The notes under the pieces: model-generated
Database searches by the model: none
What the model was told of the DNA's origin: nothing
What the model saw: the letters and a program-made list of their open reading frames with translations, nothing else
Source: Sweltsa coloradensis
Taxonomy: Eukaryota; Arthropoda; Insecta; Plecoptera; Chloroperlidae
Reading direction: 5' to 3'
DNA length: 64,000 bases
NCBI GenBank assembly: GCA_024449915.1
Contig: JAMZAV010002032.1
Coordinates: 55,792 to 119,791 of the forward strand
Program-made: the position numbers and the translations under genes
Shown: piece by piece, positions 42,698-55,500 of the stretch
How positions within the stretch are numbered: position 1 is the first letter of the stretch
Layout: the number at the start of each line of letters is the position of its first letter

Positions 42698-43177
42698 CTT
42701 GATTGAATTAACTATAGGAATACAAGTCCCCCCCACAGAACCAGGCGCGTAGGAAGTTTTGAAAGTTGGTTGGGGGGGTGGGGGGCGGGTAATTTTATTA
42801 GCATACTTTTTGGGCGGCAGCTGGGGTCTGAGGCAAAGCCCCACCTCCGGAGATCTGTGAAAAAAAGCACTAATACTACAATTATTTCGATATTTTTTTA
42901 ACTGCAATCGGACTCCTGCAAACGATGTTTTTAGAGTGCACTATCTGCGATCTATTAGTAAATTTCAACCTTATTTTATGTCCTAAAGAAGCCTACAGCA
43001 AACATATTCGTTTTACCAAGGTGACTGTCAATGATTCGTGTAATGTGCATGTTACTACGGGAAATTCTGGGATTTAATATTTAACCCCCGTTAGTTTTTG
43101 CCCCGCCACCCCCCTTCCTCCGGATTCCTACGCCCTGGACAGCAACCACAGGAGTTCGTCAATGGATTTGCTTACAA

Positions 43178-43243
43178 CGACACACCCAGAGACAATTCGG
43201 CAGCGTTGAGATTGTCGTCCAGATTCATAGGCTTGTCTGGCTT
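43178..43243 (-). CDS. Candidate internal exon, unknown protein
   Basis: About 66 bases between a possible acceptor CTTCATCTTCAAG and a good donor GTAAGCA on the minus strand. It reads PDKPMNLDDNLNAAELSLGV. Its exit phase does not fit the candidate exon at 42554-42697, so they may belong to different transcripts or be spurious. No family recognised. Confidence 0.2.
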
Positions 43244-46200
43244 GAAGATGAAGTCGATATTAGTTCAATGGCACAATTTGGTCTTAAAAGTGGTGACGAT
43301 GTAGCTGAGGAGTGAACGCTTGAACTTCGTGCACCGTCATGCTTGCCGAGAACCTCATTGTTATTTCTGTATTGTAGTATAGGCAAGGTGCCATACTGGT
43401 TTCAGAAAAAAAAAAAATGCATAGATCCGTGAAGTTCGATTGAAGTCATGTCAGATGCATAGCCTACGCTGGTGATGACCCTCGATTAGGTATTTGAGAT
43501 ATTACATCCACTTGGTTTGGCATATGCGAATGCACTAATGATTTTTTACCAGATGATGGAAATGTGGTTTGCTGCGATGGTACCTCTGTCCAATAAAACA
43601 TGTTAGATTTAATTACTTTTTTTTTTAGAGTATTAGGGCCGAGGTCTATTTTGGAAAGGGAGGGAGTTAGAAATGCCTTAGTATAGATATAACGTAACAT
43701 TTTAAAAACAATATCTGTAAGAAAATTGTCTTGAACTTTTTGCTACATTGTTGGTAGAATATGCAAATTACCCAAATTTTGGGTAAATTTGTATCATACA
43801 TTCAAATTTTGAAATTACTTTTACGACAATTTTAATCAGAGTCAGAATTCAGAATTTATGCTCCAACTTTCAATTTCTAGTGCACTGTACTCAGATCTAA
43901 GAAAAGAAAAAAAAAAGATGCCGTTACATTTACCTTTTTGAAGAGTTTTAAGATGATTTTTTTTCGTACTTTTGAACAGTTTTTCCATTTTGGGGAGGCC
44001 TATTTATTTTCTTACTGTTTTTTTCCACTAACGGAGAGCTTACACCCACTAGAGGTTAATGCTGCAGGGCTTGTCGGGTATCGTAACCTTGTAGTTGGTA
44101 CATGAAATGTGTCCCCGTTTGTATCCTATTTTAATAGCACTTTTTTCGGAATAAGAACTTCTTAACCATTACAACGTTAAGAGTCAGTTTGACGATTTTA
44201 AAGAAGAGAGGTTATTGCGTTTTTTTTGGCGGGGTCATCAGTCTAGTTGTTGCACATCTTACTGCCAAGAATAGATCAGCGGGCTTGCGGAGATTTTTTT
44301 ACTCATTCGATGTGTTTCGTTTCTCCTTCTGAATTATTCCGCCAATCGATGTCGCTGTTGTAATCCGTTTGAGCTGGCCTTATAAAAATTGCATCGTATG
44401 TATTTGCTTATTAAGTGTTGAGAGACGTAGGCTTGTGCATACTGATAATTAACAGAATTGAGAAATACTTGTTGAATAGTCGTTCATATGTCTAGAACAA
44501 ACGTTTGACGCTATAATTAATCTAGTAGTATAGTGTGAATTTGGGAAATATTTTGCAGCTTGATATCTGAATCTTCTTGTAGTCTGCGGTGACTCTTGAT
44601 TCTGAATGAACGCCAGTCATTGTTGAATTTTAGACTTTTCATACGGGGCTTTAAAATATCCCGGGCCGAGGTAGTAATGTAGTGACCAGTTCGGGGATTG
44701 GAAGGGCGAAGCCCTCTTAACGATAACATAGTCGAAATTTTGAAAATCCGGTTTTTGAAGTGCGTTTGGTGCGTTTTACAAAAAAGTTGTGGCTAGATGC
44801 AATAATACTCAAAACAATGTTTTTGTTTGTGTTTTTTTTTGTGTTGTGGACCTAAAAGTTCTTAATATCCGCTAATTGCACCTTCAAACGCTAGATTCCC
44901 AAAACGGTCCATGTTCAACGAAAACAAATCCAATATTTTCAAAACTGGGTGAAATACTGTTGTTGTGTTTTATCCTTACTAAGCGGCGCCCCTGTGGGCC
45001 CTAGTTCCGCCACTGAATTTGTATATTCTTTAGACACAACCCCTCACCGTCCCCCTTATCACCGAATCAATTGTCAATGTGTGACACTTTGCCATTGCCT
45101 TCTACAGATTCCTAGCATTGTTTACCTGATAATAGTGTTTTTCGCTTCGAAAGTACTCTGACCATTTTACCTCACACTGGCACCCTGTATCAGTACTGCA
45201 AGCGCATATCCTCTCAAGGCGTGACTGCGAACCAACATTCAAAGAAGACTAATTGGGAATTAGCAAAACAGAAGTCGGAACCCTTCGACATGACCATACA
45301 TTCAACAAATCGAAGTGTCCTGACCTCTATAGTTTGCCACCAAACATTTTGGGGGGGGGGGGGGGAAGAAGGGTCGTGCCTATTTTGATTACAGTTACAA
45401 ACATAGAACCCACTTTCAAAGAAATAGGTTCGTGCCCTTTCAAAACGGCAAGGAAATTTCAAAATTAGGATATAGGCAATGGAAGTGCTGTATTCAATTA
45501 TTCCCGGGGGGGGCGAATGACAGTTTCTCGGGGAGGCTGGATGTCAACACTGATGCCAGTTGTACTAGAATTACGATCCTTTCTGATATGCCTTTGAGTG
45601 GAAATTCAGTGTGTCTCGCATAGTTCTTTCTTGCTTGGTTTGGTTTCGGAGATTAAGTGCCATTCTTCAATCTTCAATTATCTTGTCCTGGTGTGTTGGC
45701 ATTGATGGGTTTATTTTGTTGGACTGGAACAGTCGGCAGCTTCCCTTCTCTATCCAACCTAGTGAAGTATTTTGAACGGAATGAAAGATGTTAGCCCATT
45801 TGGGGTTTGACCAAAGTCATTAGTTCAACATGTTCAAAGAATATCTCTCTCGGCCCCGAAGAGAGCATCTAACTCATCGAGGAATTAAAACTAGAATCTG
45901 CGAGTTTAACTCCCTTGGTAGGTGCGCCAAAAGCTTTAACGTTTATCTCGCATAATGGCAATTCGCCTGTATTATCTTTATTTTTTAAAGTCTTTATTTT
46001 GATTTTGAACCGCATATAATTTTTTCTGGATTTTTGTGCGATGATGTAGATACCGATGAACTTGCTGGTTGATGCATGCTTTGTTACGCTTGAGTCCTAG
46101 GATTGTGCCCATGGGTTGTCAATGAAATTCGACTGAAAGCCGGAGTCCTAGAAGTACTCGACAATGGAGCGGTTGCCTGTAGAGTGTAGATACTTACTAT

Positions 46201-46585
46201 GAAAACCTGAGCTTCGCAATAATAACTCTCCATTGTCTGAGCACAATTAAGTAGTTACCTACTGTGAGTGTGCGTCCTCATGGGTTCAGTGCTTGTTGAG
46301 TTGTATGTGAACCCAATATGTATAGTAAGAATGGATTTCGTTTTTTGTTTAACAGTTGAGACACATTTGTAGCTTCTCTAGTATTTTAAATTCGTTCTGG
46401 ATTGCCAATTCATAATTTATCATTAATCCACAAATGATGGGGTTTGCTACAAAGCAACACTTGAGCTGGGGCTGTCCTAACACTTACGCAAGCCTATGTG
46501 GAATGCAAGATTGATTGGACTTTTTTTTAAAAATTGCCTTGGCTGTGGTAATTATACAGCCTAGGCATTAGCTTACCAGTTTTCT

Positions 46586-47386
46586 ACTAGGAAAACGCTA
46601 AAGTCCCGCCGCGTTGATGGTGATCGTTTTTTTGTAAGTTTTTCTTGTTTGCGTGTTGTGCGTTTTTGTTCGCTACTTTTGACTTTTTCCTTGCAAGTGC
46701 GTTTTGAATGCATTGTAGGTGATTGTTGTCCAAGTTTCTATTTGTTACTTGTTAATTGTTATTATAAACAAAAAACCTCATATTAAATCCCTTTATTTCT
46801 GTGGGCTTCTGACTAACTTTTCAACTTTTTTCTTTCAAAAGGACTACTCACCATAACCCTATATTCCATGTGAAATCTGAACTTTGTAGCCCCCACCCGT
46901 TTGGTCAGAATCGGCCCAAATGGTGACGAAAGTATCGCACCTAAAAATTGAAAAACTAATATTAAATCCTTATTTTCTATATTTTAACTACTTTTCATCT
47001 TTTTCTTTCAAAGGTACCTACTACCATCACCCTAATCTTAATGTCCCTGTGAAAATGACCGTTGTAGCCTTACTCGTTTGGTCAGCATCGGCAAATGTGA
47101 CGAAAATATCGCACTAAAAATCGAAAAAAATCGTACTAAGTATGTACCGGTACTATAATTCCATGAGAAATATTTCTTCAATTGTACCCAAAACAATACA
47201 CCTCTAATTCAGAGAAAACGAATGTCCCCTTCAAGTTCCATCAAGCTCGCATAAGCTGTTTGCCCGGAATCGAGCGAACAAACAGACAGAAAAAAAACAA
47301 AAAAAAAACACCCAGCTTAATTTTTTTGGGGGTCAGTGAAATTGAAGTCTTCGCTTCCGCTTCGCGACGCTCCTCTACGCTCTCCA
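46586..47386 (-). mobile_element. Helentron-like element D-beta
   Basis: Isolated copy 27 kb from the main cluster. The 3' end ACTAGGAAAACGCTAAAGTC is at 46586. It has the D-beta phrases GAATGCATTGTAGGTGATTG, two CAACTTTTT / GGTCAGAATCGGCC-type blocks, the GAACAAACAGACAGAAAAAA core and the 5' end GTCTTCGCTTCCGCTTCGCG near 47386. Small indels throughout suggest either age or sequencing error. Confidence 0.75.
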
Positions 47387-47979
47387 AAATGCGTATATCG
47401 CGTTCCAGAAATCCTGATCAATCATTTCATCCTAGGACTACTTCATATAGAGTGTTTTTATTTAAGTTTCTTATATACAACGTGTATTTGAATGAAATTT
47501 ATTGCTAAGCATGGTGCAAAAGCAATGTGTTTCCAATTGTTTCTGTTGGTGCACAAAGACAATGGAGTTTAGAGCTCGTATGTGTTTTTGTACGTAATCC
47601 TTATAATATCACCAATGTTTGTGATAGGCCTAACTCTCATCTTTGTAAGTTTATAGGTACCCCTATGTCGAATAATGCATGGAAATGTTTTGATATGAAT
47701 TATCCTTTATTAAACGAAATCTTATTTGTAGCAATCCCACGCAGTATCGTTCATTGATGCTTGATTTTCCGTGAATGGAAACCATTAATGCGCTCTTTGC
47801 AATGAAGCCTGGGCAATTGAGATAATGGAATTGAGTTTTTGTATGCTTGTTTTTTTAGTAGTTATTGATTGGAGTCAATAAGTGAAGAGCATGTGTCATG
47901 ATATTTAATCTTCGTAGGGAAGTGAACTGAAAGTGGGTAACTGAATTGTCGGAAGTTTTATGTTTTTTTTGGTTTATTT
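47387..47979. other. Unassigned spacer
   Basis: The plus strand is open at 47527-47757, but nothing recognisable is encoded. No repeat family of the window is present. Confidence 0.35.
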
Positions 47980-48343
47980 GGATTAAGGACGCGTCAACCG
48001 TTAGGCTCAATGCACCACTCTATCCTAAGGGGGGGGAGGGGGGCCCATGGCTGGTCAGAACCCCAGCTACGGGTAAAGGAGGAAGGGGGGTTCTCATTCT
48101 CACGTCGCGGTCAGTCATCGTCTTTGTCATCGTTCGTTGTTTATTGTCATCGTCGCCGGGGGTCGCAAGGGAGGGTGCAAAGGTCCACCGACTACGACTG
48201 CCAGAGCTCGCCTCTAGTTGCCGGGTGAGTAATTATATAATGCCTCTTACTAGCCTGATGTTTGCGAGTGGACTTTTCTCTGTGATCGGCCTTTTACGAT
48301 TATCAGAGCCATCTCTGGCCAATCTACCCGGGCCCAGACGGGG
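47980..48343 (+). repeat. Family A dispersed repeat
   Basis: Near full-length copy with start GGATTAAGGACGCGTCAACC and end GGGCCCAGACGGGG. Several single-base losses compared with the copies at 5370 and 5815. Confidence 0.75.
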
Positions 48344-49257
48344 AGAAGTTTATGGAGCTAGTGGTTAATGCACTGTATATTGCTCAGTGTCTGCGGCAGT
48401 GTATTGCACTGTTGAAAGACCGAGTTGAGGAGTGATTTCAAGTACATGCGCCTTTACTTCGTATAGTACCTTCTAACTAAGAATGGGTTTTGCTTAAGAT
48501 CGAAATCATCGATGGGTCTAAATGTTTTGATCAATGTAAGGATGTGTCTGAACATATCTCTTCTGATTCTCAGTCTCGGTGTTCTTATGTCGTTACTATT
48601 TCTTACGTAAAGTGTAAACTTTCGGTCGTTTTCTTGATGGGGTATCATCAATATAACAATATCAAAACAAATAGAACGAAAAGCCCGTGGAGTTGACACG
48701 TGCAAGTGGCCGACTGATAGCGATCTTAACAAAACTTAAACTTTTGAAACACGCCCTCCCGCGGGCCGACATTTTTTTAGTACCGGTAAGAAGAAGAACG
48801 AGTGTACCGTAGTATTTTCATTCGGCCTCTACGTTTCATTTCTCGTTCTCAGTCTCGACCTTCGTATTTTCCTCTGACTTCACCGTAATTGATGACGTCA
48901 AATTAAGAATTGAAAATAATAATAAGCTACGTTTTTCAAGCAATCAGACACGACGAGTCTTGAGTGTCCCCGTTTCTTCATTGGTTTAGTTATAAGAGGA
49001 TAGGTCTTCGTGTGTAAATTGTTCTTGATTTTAGTCTTAAGAATTGGCTTAGGCCTATAACATAACTTAATTCTTTAGACGGACCAATCAGCACTTCAAT
49101 GAATCCCACGGTTGACCAATCAAAAGGAGTAATTTCATTATGAAAGGCCACTAAAACATTAACGTCCCAATCAGGAATATCGATTTCTTATAACTAAAAC
49201 AATTTCTTAAGAAACATGTATGTGGGAACTGGAACCTAAAGCGTTTGATATCATTGA
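48344..49257. other. Unassigned stretch
   Basis: Open on the minus strand at 48454-48732 and on the plus strand at 48490-48696; neither reading is recognised, and the two overlap, so at most one can be real. A CRE-like TGATGACGTCA lies near 48890. Confidence 0.3.
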
Positions 49258-49259
49258 TT

Positions 49260-49600
49260 TGGATTATTTAGATAAGGACGCGTCAACCGTCTAGGTCATA
49301 TGCACCACCTCTAGCTTAAGGGGGGCGGGAGGAGGACCCATGCTAGTCAGAACCAGGCCACGGTTAAGGGGAGGAAGGGGGGTTTTCTCACTGTGCGGTC
49401 CGTCATCGTTTTTGTCATCGTTCGTTGTGTCATTGTCATCGTCGCCGGGGGGTCGTCCAAGGGAAGGACAAGGTCCCCGCCGACGATTGCCAGAGCCCGC
49501 CTCTAGTTTTCGGGGAGTAAGATACTCCGCTTCTTTCTAAAGCTGATTTTTTTTTCAACTTTTTCTCATTGAATCGCCTTTAGACGATTAGCAGACTACC
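49260..49600 (+). repeat. Family A dispersed repeat
   Basis: Copy with AAGGACGCGTCAACCG, a CATGCTAGTCAGAACCAGGC-type block, GTC-rich middle, CCGACGATTGCCAGAG and CGGGGAGTA. Truncated before the GGGCCCAGACGGGG end. Confidence 0.7.
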
Positions 49601-50035
49601 ACGACCCCAATGCAAGTTATTTGCAAGGTAATAAGAAAAGGGATTAAAATATCAAATAATGCTATTAGTCTAATATTTTATTATTTACAAATGTAACTTA
49701 CTCATTGACCAAGAAATTTCCAAAGAAGAACGCACTTGCTATAGGAACGGCGGTATGAAAGACAAGTGATAGAAATCTGTAAGACGGAAGGATTTGACTT
49801 AGATTCTATTATACACTTGACTTGCTTGTAGATCACGCTGCTTCACCAAAATAACGTCACGAATAGATAAAACGGAAATGTTTTAAAAAAAAAAACACAA
49901 TGAATAAAAAGAATTAGCTTTGAGAAAAAACTCTATTCCTTTCACCATCAGAAACAACAAACAATTATCCTAATATACTAACAAACAAAACTATGAAACC
50001 ATCGCCGTCCTAGATGTAGTAAATGTAACAACCAA
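49601..50035. other. Unassigned AT-rich spacer
   Basis: No gene or known repeat seen. Confidence 0.35.
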
Positions 50036-50039
50036 GGTC

Positions 50040-50380
50040 TACTTGATCTCGCTTGGCGTAGGGGCCATTCAAAGTCCAACTCGCAACGTTGCTCGAGGTT
50101 TGCCCCGTGGAGTAGGGGAGTTTTTATCTCCCTAAACTATGCGAGCTCTGGGTCGTCGTCGGTGAACTTTCCCCTTCTTCCTTTGACTACTCCCGACGTC
50201 GACGACAATGACAACACGGACGGATGGTGACACAGACAAAGACGACCAGGGGGCGACCGTGGGGGAACCCCTGGCCCTCGCCCAATATGTTGTGTGCTGG
50301 TTCTGACAAGCACAGCCTTCCACCCACTTGTCCCCCCGCGTCCTCCCCTTAACGTTCCTCCCCCTGGAAGAAGTATACAT
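50040..50380 (-). repeat. Diverged family A copy, minus strand
   Basis: Minus-strand copy of the variant type: GAGCTCGCATAGTTTAGGGA, GCGAGTTGGACTTTGAATGG and a GTCGTCGACGTCGGGAG-type middle on the minus strand. Closest to 7540-7900. Confidence 0.5.
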
Positions 50381-50694
50381 GGTTGGTAACTCACGACTTA
50401 TAGAAATTGTTTATCTGGAGTCGCGAATTATCTTAGCTGTTAAAGCGCCCTAAACTTCATACTAATACTAAATATCCACTCTGGCGAGATTAAGTAGACC
50501 TTGTGTAACAGTTACATCAATCTGACTTCATTTATGAATTTATTTAACGTCTCTATATACAAAACCAGATACCTGCAGATATCAGCGTGAATATAAACAA
50601 TCACCAACTTCTCTGCAATCATTTCCTTTTGTAAAACAAAGCACTTTAGGGCCTATTGCGTTGCTGCCCATGCTTTGGCACTGCCCAAATCCCA

Positions 50695-50960
50695 AATTTG
50701 CCAAATGTCCATAGCCAAGCAATCTTTTTATGATTTTTTGAGTTTAAATGTTCACTTTTTTTACCAAGAAAATGGTTGCTAGCCTCGTCACAGGCGACAG
50801 ATTTTACTTTCTTTTCAATGCCAAACTAGGGAGAAAGAATGAAATGCTTTGGCTCAATTCTTTACTCACAACATTCACAGCCTAAGACTTTTGAAGAGAG
50901 CAATGGCTGGCGTTTTTTTTTTTTTTTTTTTTACAAATTTTTGTATTTGTGTGGGGATTT
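50695..50960 (+). repeat. Family B dispersed repeat
   Basis: Contains CCAAGCAATCTTTTTATGAT, AAATGGTTGCTAGCCTCGTC, TTCAATGCCAAACTAGGG, ATTCACAGCCTAAGACTTTT and a T-run followed by ACAAATTTTTG. Same boundaries as the copy at 4760. Confidence 0.75.
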
Positions 50961-51360
50961 TGGTCTCTACAATGTCAGAGGCGATAATAGTAACGGTACC
51001 AGCCAACTTATATAAGCAAGGCAGACAGAATACACTTCCGCAAACTTGTAAGATAAGAAGGTTTGTGTTCGTTTGTTGTCCCTCTTTTTTCTTTCTGAGC
51101 TCCTTGGAGTGTCGGTTTAATAACTAGAAATATGATTCATTGTTTCAAGATCGGTCTGGTCTACATGTTAATTCTCGTACAACGCCTACGAGGAGTAGGG
51201 TACAATTTAGTTAGTCCACGAGAAATTGTAAATGCTTGATTGTGAACGGGTTTTTCGTTGAGTGTTCGTCGTGAGGAAAGACGAATGAACGAAGCCCGTA
51301 ACGAGAGTGGATATCGTCTAACTTCTGCGCCCCGCCCTCGGCCCCCACCGCCCAACCGGA

Positions 51361-51483
51361 CCCACCCCCCCCCCCCCCCTACCCCACCACCCCCCCGCCC
51401 CCCCCCCCACACCCGCACCTCCCCCCCTCCCCCCCCCCCCACCCGCCCCCCCTCCCCCCACCCCAACCCCCCCCCCCCCCACC
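51361..51483 (+). repeat. C-rich low-complexity tract
   Basis: About 120 bases of C-runs broken by A and T singles. The proline-rich and glycine-rich readings on the two strands are artefacts of this tract. Could form i-motif or G-quadruplex structures on the respective strands. Confidence 0.9.
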
Positions 51484-51569
51484 CGGTAGTGGGGCAAACC
51501 ATCATAACAAAAAGGGCCTTGGCTCGATTTGCGTGCCGTAAATTGATTTTTTGGTTTTAAACGGTTGGT

Positions 51570-52264
51570 ACCGATCGTACTTTAATTAATCTAGGTGTTC
51601 TTCAATTTTTTTTCCGCCGCCATCTTGGATAAAATTGGCCGGGCCAAATTCTTTTTAGATAAAACGTTGTAGCGCACGAACGCACTAAGGGAAAAGTAAT
51701 GAAATAAGTTTTGCTTAAAGTAAAAACATTTATTTAAAAGCATACAAAAAACATAAGGGGTGAAAAATTATTTTTTTTTGGGGTAAAAGTAGGATTTTAC
51801 TTGTCACGACCAAGTGTTTTATTATTGTTAAAATTTGAATTAAAAACTTGTAATGGACCATATAATAATAGCTTATGACAATGTATGTATTTTCTCTACG
51901 CTACAAGAACATAAATTTCCACGGTAGCGTAAATAGTTTTAGGATTTTGAGCTATTTGTATGTAGCAAAGCGTAAGAAAATTGCTTTCCAACTGCATACG
52001 CGCGCCTCTCCAAAATAGCCAGCGAGCTCGATGTGTCAATTTTTGGTCCTTTCCCTCTATTTTCCCTATATATATTTTCTTAATTTTTTTATAGCACAGT
52101 AAGTTTTGGGTAACAAAAACCAAGATGTACTACACCCAGTGATATACCAAAAAACAGTTTTCCTACAGAACAGTTTGTAGACCGCGATTTTGTAAGCTCT
52201 TGAACGGTGAATGGCCGTTGAGTTTTCTGGAAATTATATAAACATAACATGGTGTTCCAATTGA
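51570..52264. other. Unassigned stretch with GCCGCCATCTTGG word
   Basis: CCGCCGCCATCTTGG at 51614 is the inverse of CCAAGATGGCGGCG near 55187, and the flanking CTTCAATTTTTTTTCC is mirrored too. No gene. The two sites may be the ends of one 3.6-kb element, or independent copies of a shared repeat end. Confidence 0.35.
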
Positions 52265-52530
52265 CGTCCCTCTCTAAGCCTGGTTAGAGTTTGCACAGAG
52301 CTGGCTCTGTTTCGTAAGGGGAGAAAAGATTAAAGTCCATTCGCAAACTCAGCTGGTAGGTATGGGAGTATCACTCCCCTGTAACTATGGCTCTATCGCT
52401 CTAAAAGTCGTCGTCGGGACCTCTCTTCTCTTCATTCTATTGACGACCTCCCCAACAACGACGATATGACCACGTAGCGATGACGAAGATGAGGACGACC
52501 ACGATGTGAGAATAAGACCCTTAGTAGACA
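52265..52530 (-). repeat. Family A copy, minus strand
   Basis: On the minus strand: CGTCATCGCTACGTGGTCAT, ACCTCCCCAACAACGACG (plus-strand reading), GGTCCCGACGACGACTTTTA, AGCTGAGTTTGCGAATGGAC and CAGAGCCAGCTCTGTGCAAA. Clearly the same order of blocks as family A. Confidence 0.55.
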
Positions 52531-55500
52531 GTTTGATTTTCCAAGAACGGTGTGATAAAGCATAAACTTTGCAGAACATATCAGTTCCTCTGGAAATTAT
52601 CAGTTCCGTATTTCAACCATGTAGAAAAAGTTTAAGGCAGGCATCTTAGATCACCTGGAGACAATCCATTTTTAAGTTGAGAAGCAACTTATCAACATAA
52701 TTCGTTAAATTATATTTTAGATTATAATAGAAGAATGTCAAGCTATTGTACGATGTTTTGTTGCCAAGGCGACTTATTTTGATTTATTCCAAATGTATGT
52801 TGGACACTTGTCAAAAAGAGTAAAGCTAAAATTAACTCACCTAAAGCACAATGATGTAACAAAAGATTAACTTTTAAGTTGGTCTACGTGTTTCTTGCTA
52901 ATTCCAAATGATACAAGTTCTTTCTATGTCAAGTGTTAAACAAAAGTTATGTACGCCTTGAACATGTGGCCTGTGTTCCGCATTGTCAGACGTAAGATAC
53001 CTTATGCATTGTAGGATGCTTTAACCTTAGTGCAATGTATCACGAAAGGTCCAGGAATGAATACTTGCAAGGACTTGCCGAATGAGTTTTTCTTCGTTTG
53101 GAGAATTCTTTCTTTTACGTCGAAGGGAAGAATAATATTGTATTAACATTAACGCCATAACTCACTTAAGGATAATATTCCTATAAAAAGTAGTGTGGCT
53201 GTACTAATGAAATTCATTTGTTAATAACGCACAAATATAAAACTCATTTCTCTGACGACATTATACTAATCTCACATTGTGAGTAAATCACAACTTAGCC
53301 ATATACTGTGAACTAACTTAAAAACACTTTTGATAAAAACGAATCATGTTGTTTTCATTAGTTGTACCTGTCATAACCATACCGACTTGTTTAGAACCGA
53401 ATATTGAACTCCATACACACGAGGAAGCCGAAAACTTAAATTCCCCTTCACGTTCTAGGTGCAATGGTGAGTGCATAAATTGTAAAACATTGACGTCATG
53501 ACGCCGGACACCAGACGTATTCTTACTCTTAATATACCTTTGTTCACAAGGTATGAATCTGCTGAAACTTATCTTTTATTACTGGCCATGTCTGCAGAAC
53601 GACAAAGAATTATCATTTGAATGATGAGTGCAATGAATTGACAGTGAACAATGTTAGTGATTGGTCGAACTTCACTGTTTCCCTGGTGCGATTTGGGGTG
53701 GAAAATTAGTTAGGCTTTCAAAAATGAATTGTACCTTGTTATCTATACTTGTACTCCTGAATTTTAACGAGTAGTACAAGTTTTTTGATGAGTTGGGAGG
53801 CAGACGATTTCGATTTAGATCCATATTGTACATCTTGAAAGCTTTACATGCCACAATGTATGTCCCAACACTTTAAAATCACAATGCAATACCTGCTCCG
53901 GGAATTGTTTAGGACCAAGAAAATTAGAGAGAAAATTGCCGCCAACTTTAAGAGCATAACCATGCACCACATATCAGAAGGAAAGGCTTGTAAATGCCCC
54001 CATGGCAGAGGATAAGCAAGGTTATCGTTTCTTCTCATCCTAAACTTTCTCTACCATTCTTACTGGAGATCAATAGTTTGTAAATTGGGCCCAAAGAATC
54101 TACCAGTTTCAGGTGAAATGCCTACCTGCCGGCTACTAAGCAATAGTGGAAAAGTAAGGTGCTGGATGCAAAGGCAGTTTACGGGGAAAAGCTGTTGTTG
54201 CATGAAAATTATCTAACTTGTAGCTTCTTTATGCAAATGCCACGATTGTCAAACGTCAGGGATTATTGCATTCAAGTAGACGAGTAGTAGATGATGACGA
54301 GGACGATGTCAAAGTCCCGTTAGTGGTGATGAGGACATGATGTAGAAATTGGGTAAGTCAACGGCATATGTAGCTATCCATTCAAATACCTTTTGTAGAC
54401 GACAATTTAAATATTTCCCATGAATGTAAAAAAGGTCCTGTGGTACTACCTAACGTGTTGATTGTTAAAAATTCGGAGTCACGCTCGCATATCGCGCGTT
54501 CATAAGATAGGTGCTATTCTCCAAATCACTGTTGCAACAGCAATGTGCACGTCAGACATTTTAAAAAAATTGTTTTACATGTAAACATCAAAAGTTATAT
54601 TAGCTCTCACATATGTATAATGTATAGAATAGCCACGCCCATTTCGCATTTTTAAGATAATGAAAAGAAATTGTTGTCAAGCCAATTACAAACTAAAACC
54701 TCGACAAATAATAATATATATTTACACATTAATATAGGCCTATAAAGGTCTATTCTTAATTGTAATACAAACCTTTTTCAAATTGTGTTACATCATATAC
54801 ATTTATTATTTTCGTATATTTTAAATTTAGCTGAAACTATTAAAAACTTTTACTAGCGGTCCATATTTTTCAAGATGGCAACCAAATTATTAAGCCGGTT
54901 ATTTTTATTTTTTTAAGTATTATTATCAATCGCTCATATTTTTATCTCTCTTCCTCTAAAAAATGTATGCGCCTTTATTCGTCTAAATAGACCAACAAGT
55001 TACAAAATCAACTAAAATAAAAAAAAATGTTATTTTACAATAATTTTGTTTGCGGGTTATTTGTATTTTTTTTTATTATTTCTTATCGATCAATAGTAAC
55101 ACACCAACTTTTTCGTATTTTAAACATCAGAATATGCATGAGTTTTTAATCGTTTTTCTGAAATGTACTATGGCTGCCCATTTTTTCCAAGATGGCGGCG
55201 TAAAAAATTGAAGAACCGCTAGAATCATGTTTGGGTGATGGTTTCTATCATTTAAAACCAAAAATCAATTTCGGTCATCGCAAAAATCGAGCCAATGTAC
55301 ATCTCAGCCCCATACTATACGTTAAGACCCGTCTGAATGAATACGAAAATATTAAGTTTAAAAGCTTGTTTGAGTAGTTTGGGTGATTGTGAAAATGTGT
55401 GGGGTGGGGAGACAGGACAAGGTTGAAGCTCACGTCTGGTGCAATAGCTTATAACAGCTACCATTTCCAATCGTTTAATGTGGCCAATGAACCGTTTTGG

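Larger units (their letters stand above)
40761..46585. other. Long unassigned stretch
   Basis: No gene could be established. Simple C- or G-runs lie at 41738-41748, 42098-42115, 42769-42787 and 45350-45366, next to worn repeat words such as GGCGTAGGAA (near 42748, plus) and its inverse near 43122, and GTGGCGGAACTAGGGCCCAC (minus, near 45000), which resemble repeat ends common in marine invertebrates. Two candidate minus-strand exons are listed separately. The remainder is ordinary AT-rich DNA. Confidence 0.4.

Noticed and set aside
51161..51560. Glycine-rich and proline-rich proteins on opposite strands
   Set aside because: Both come from the C-rich low-complexity tract.
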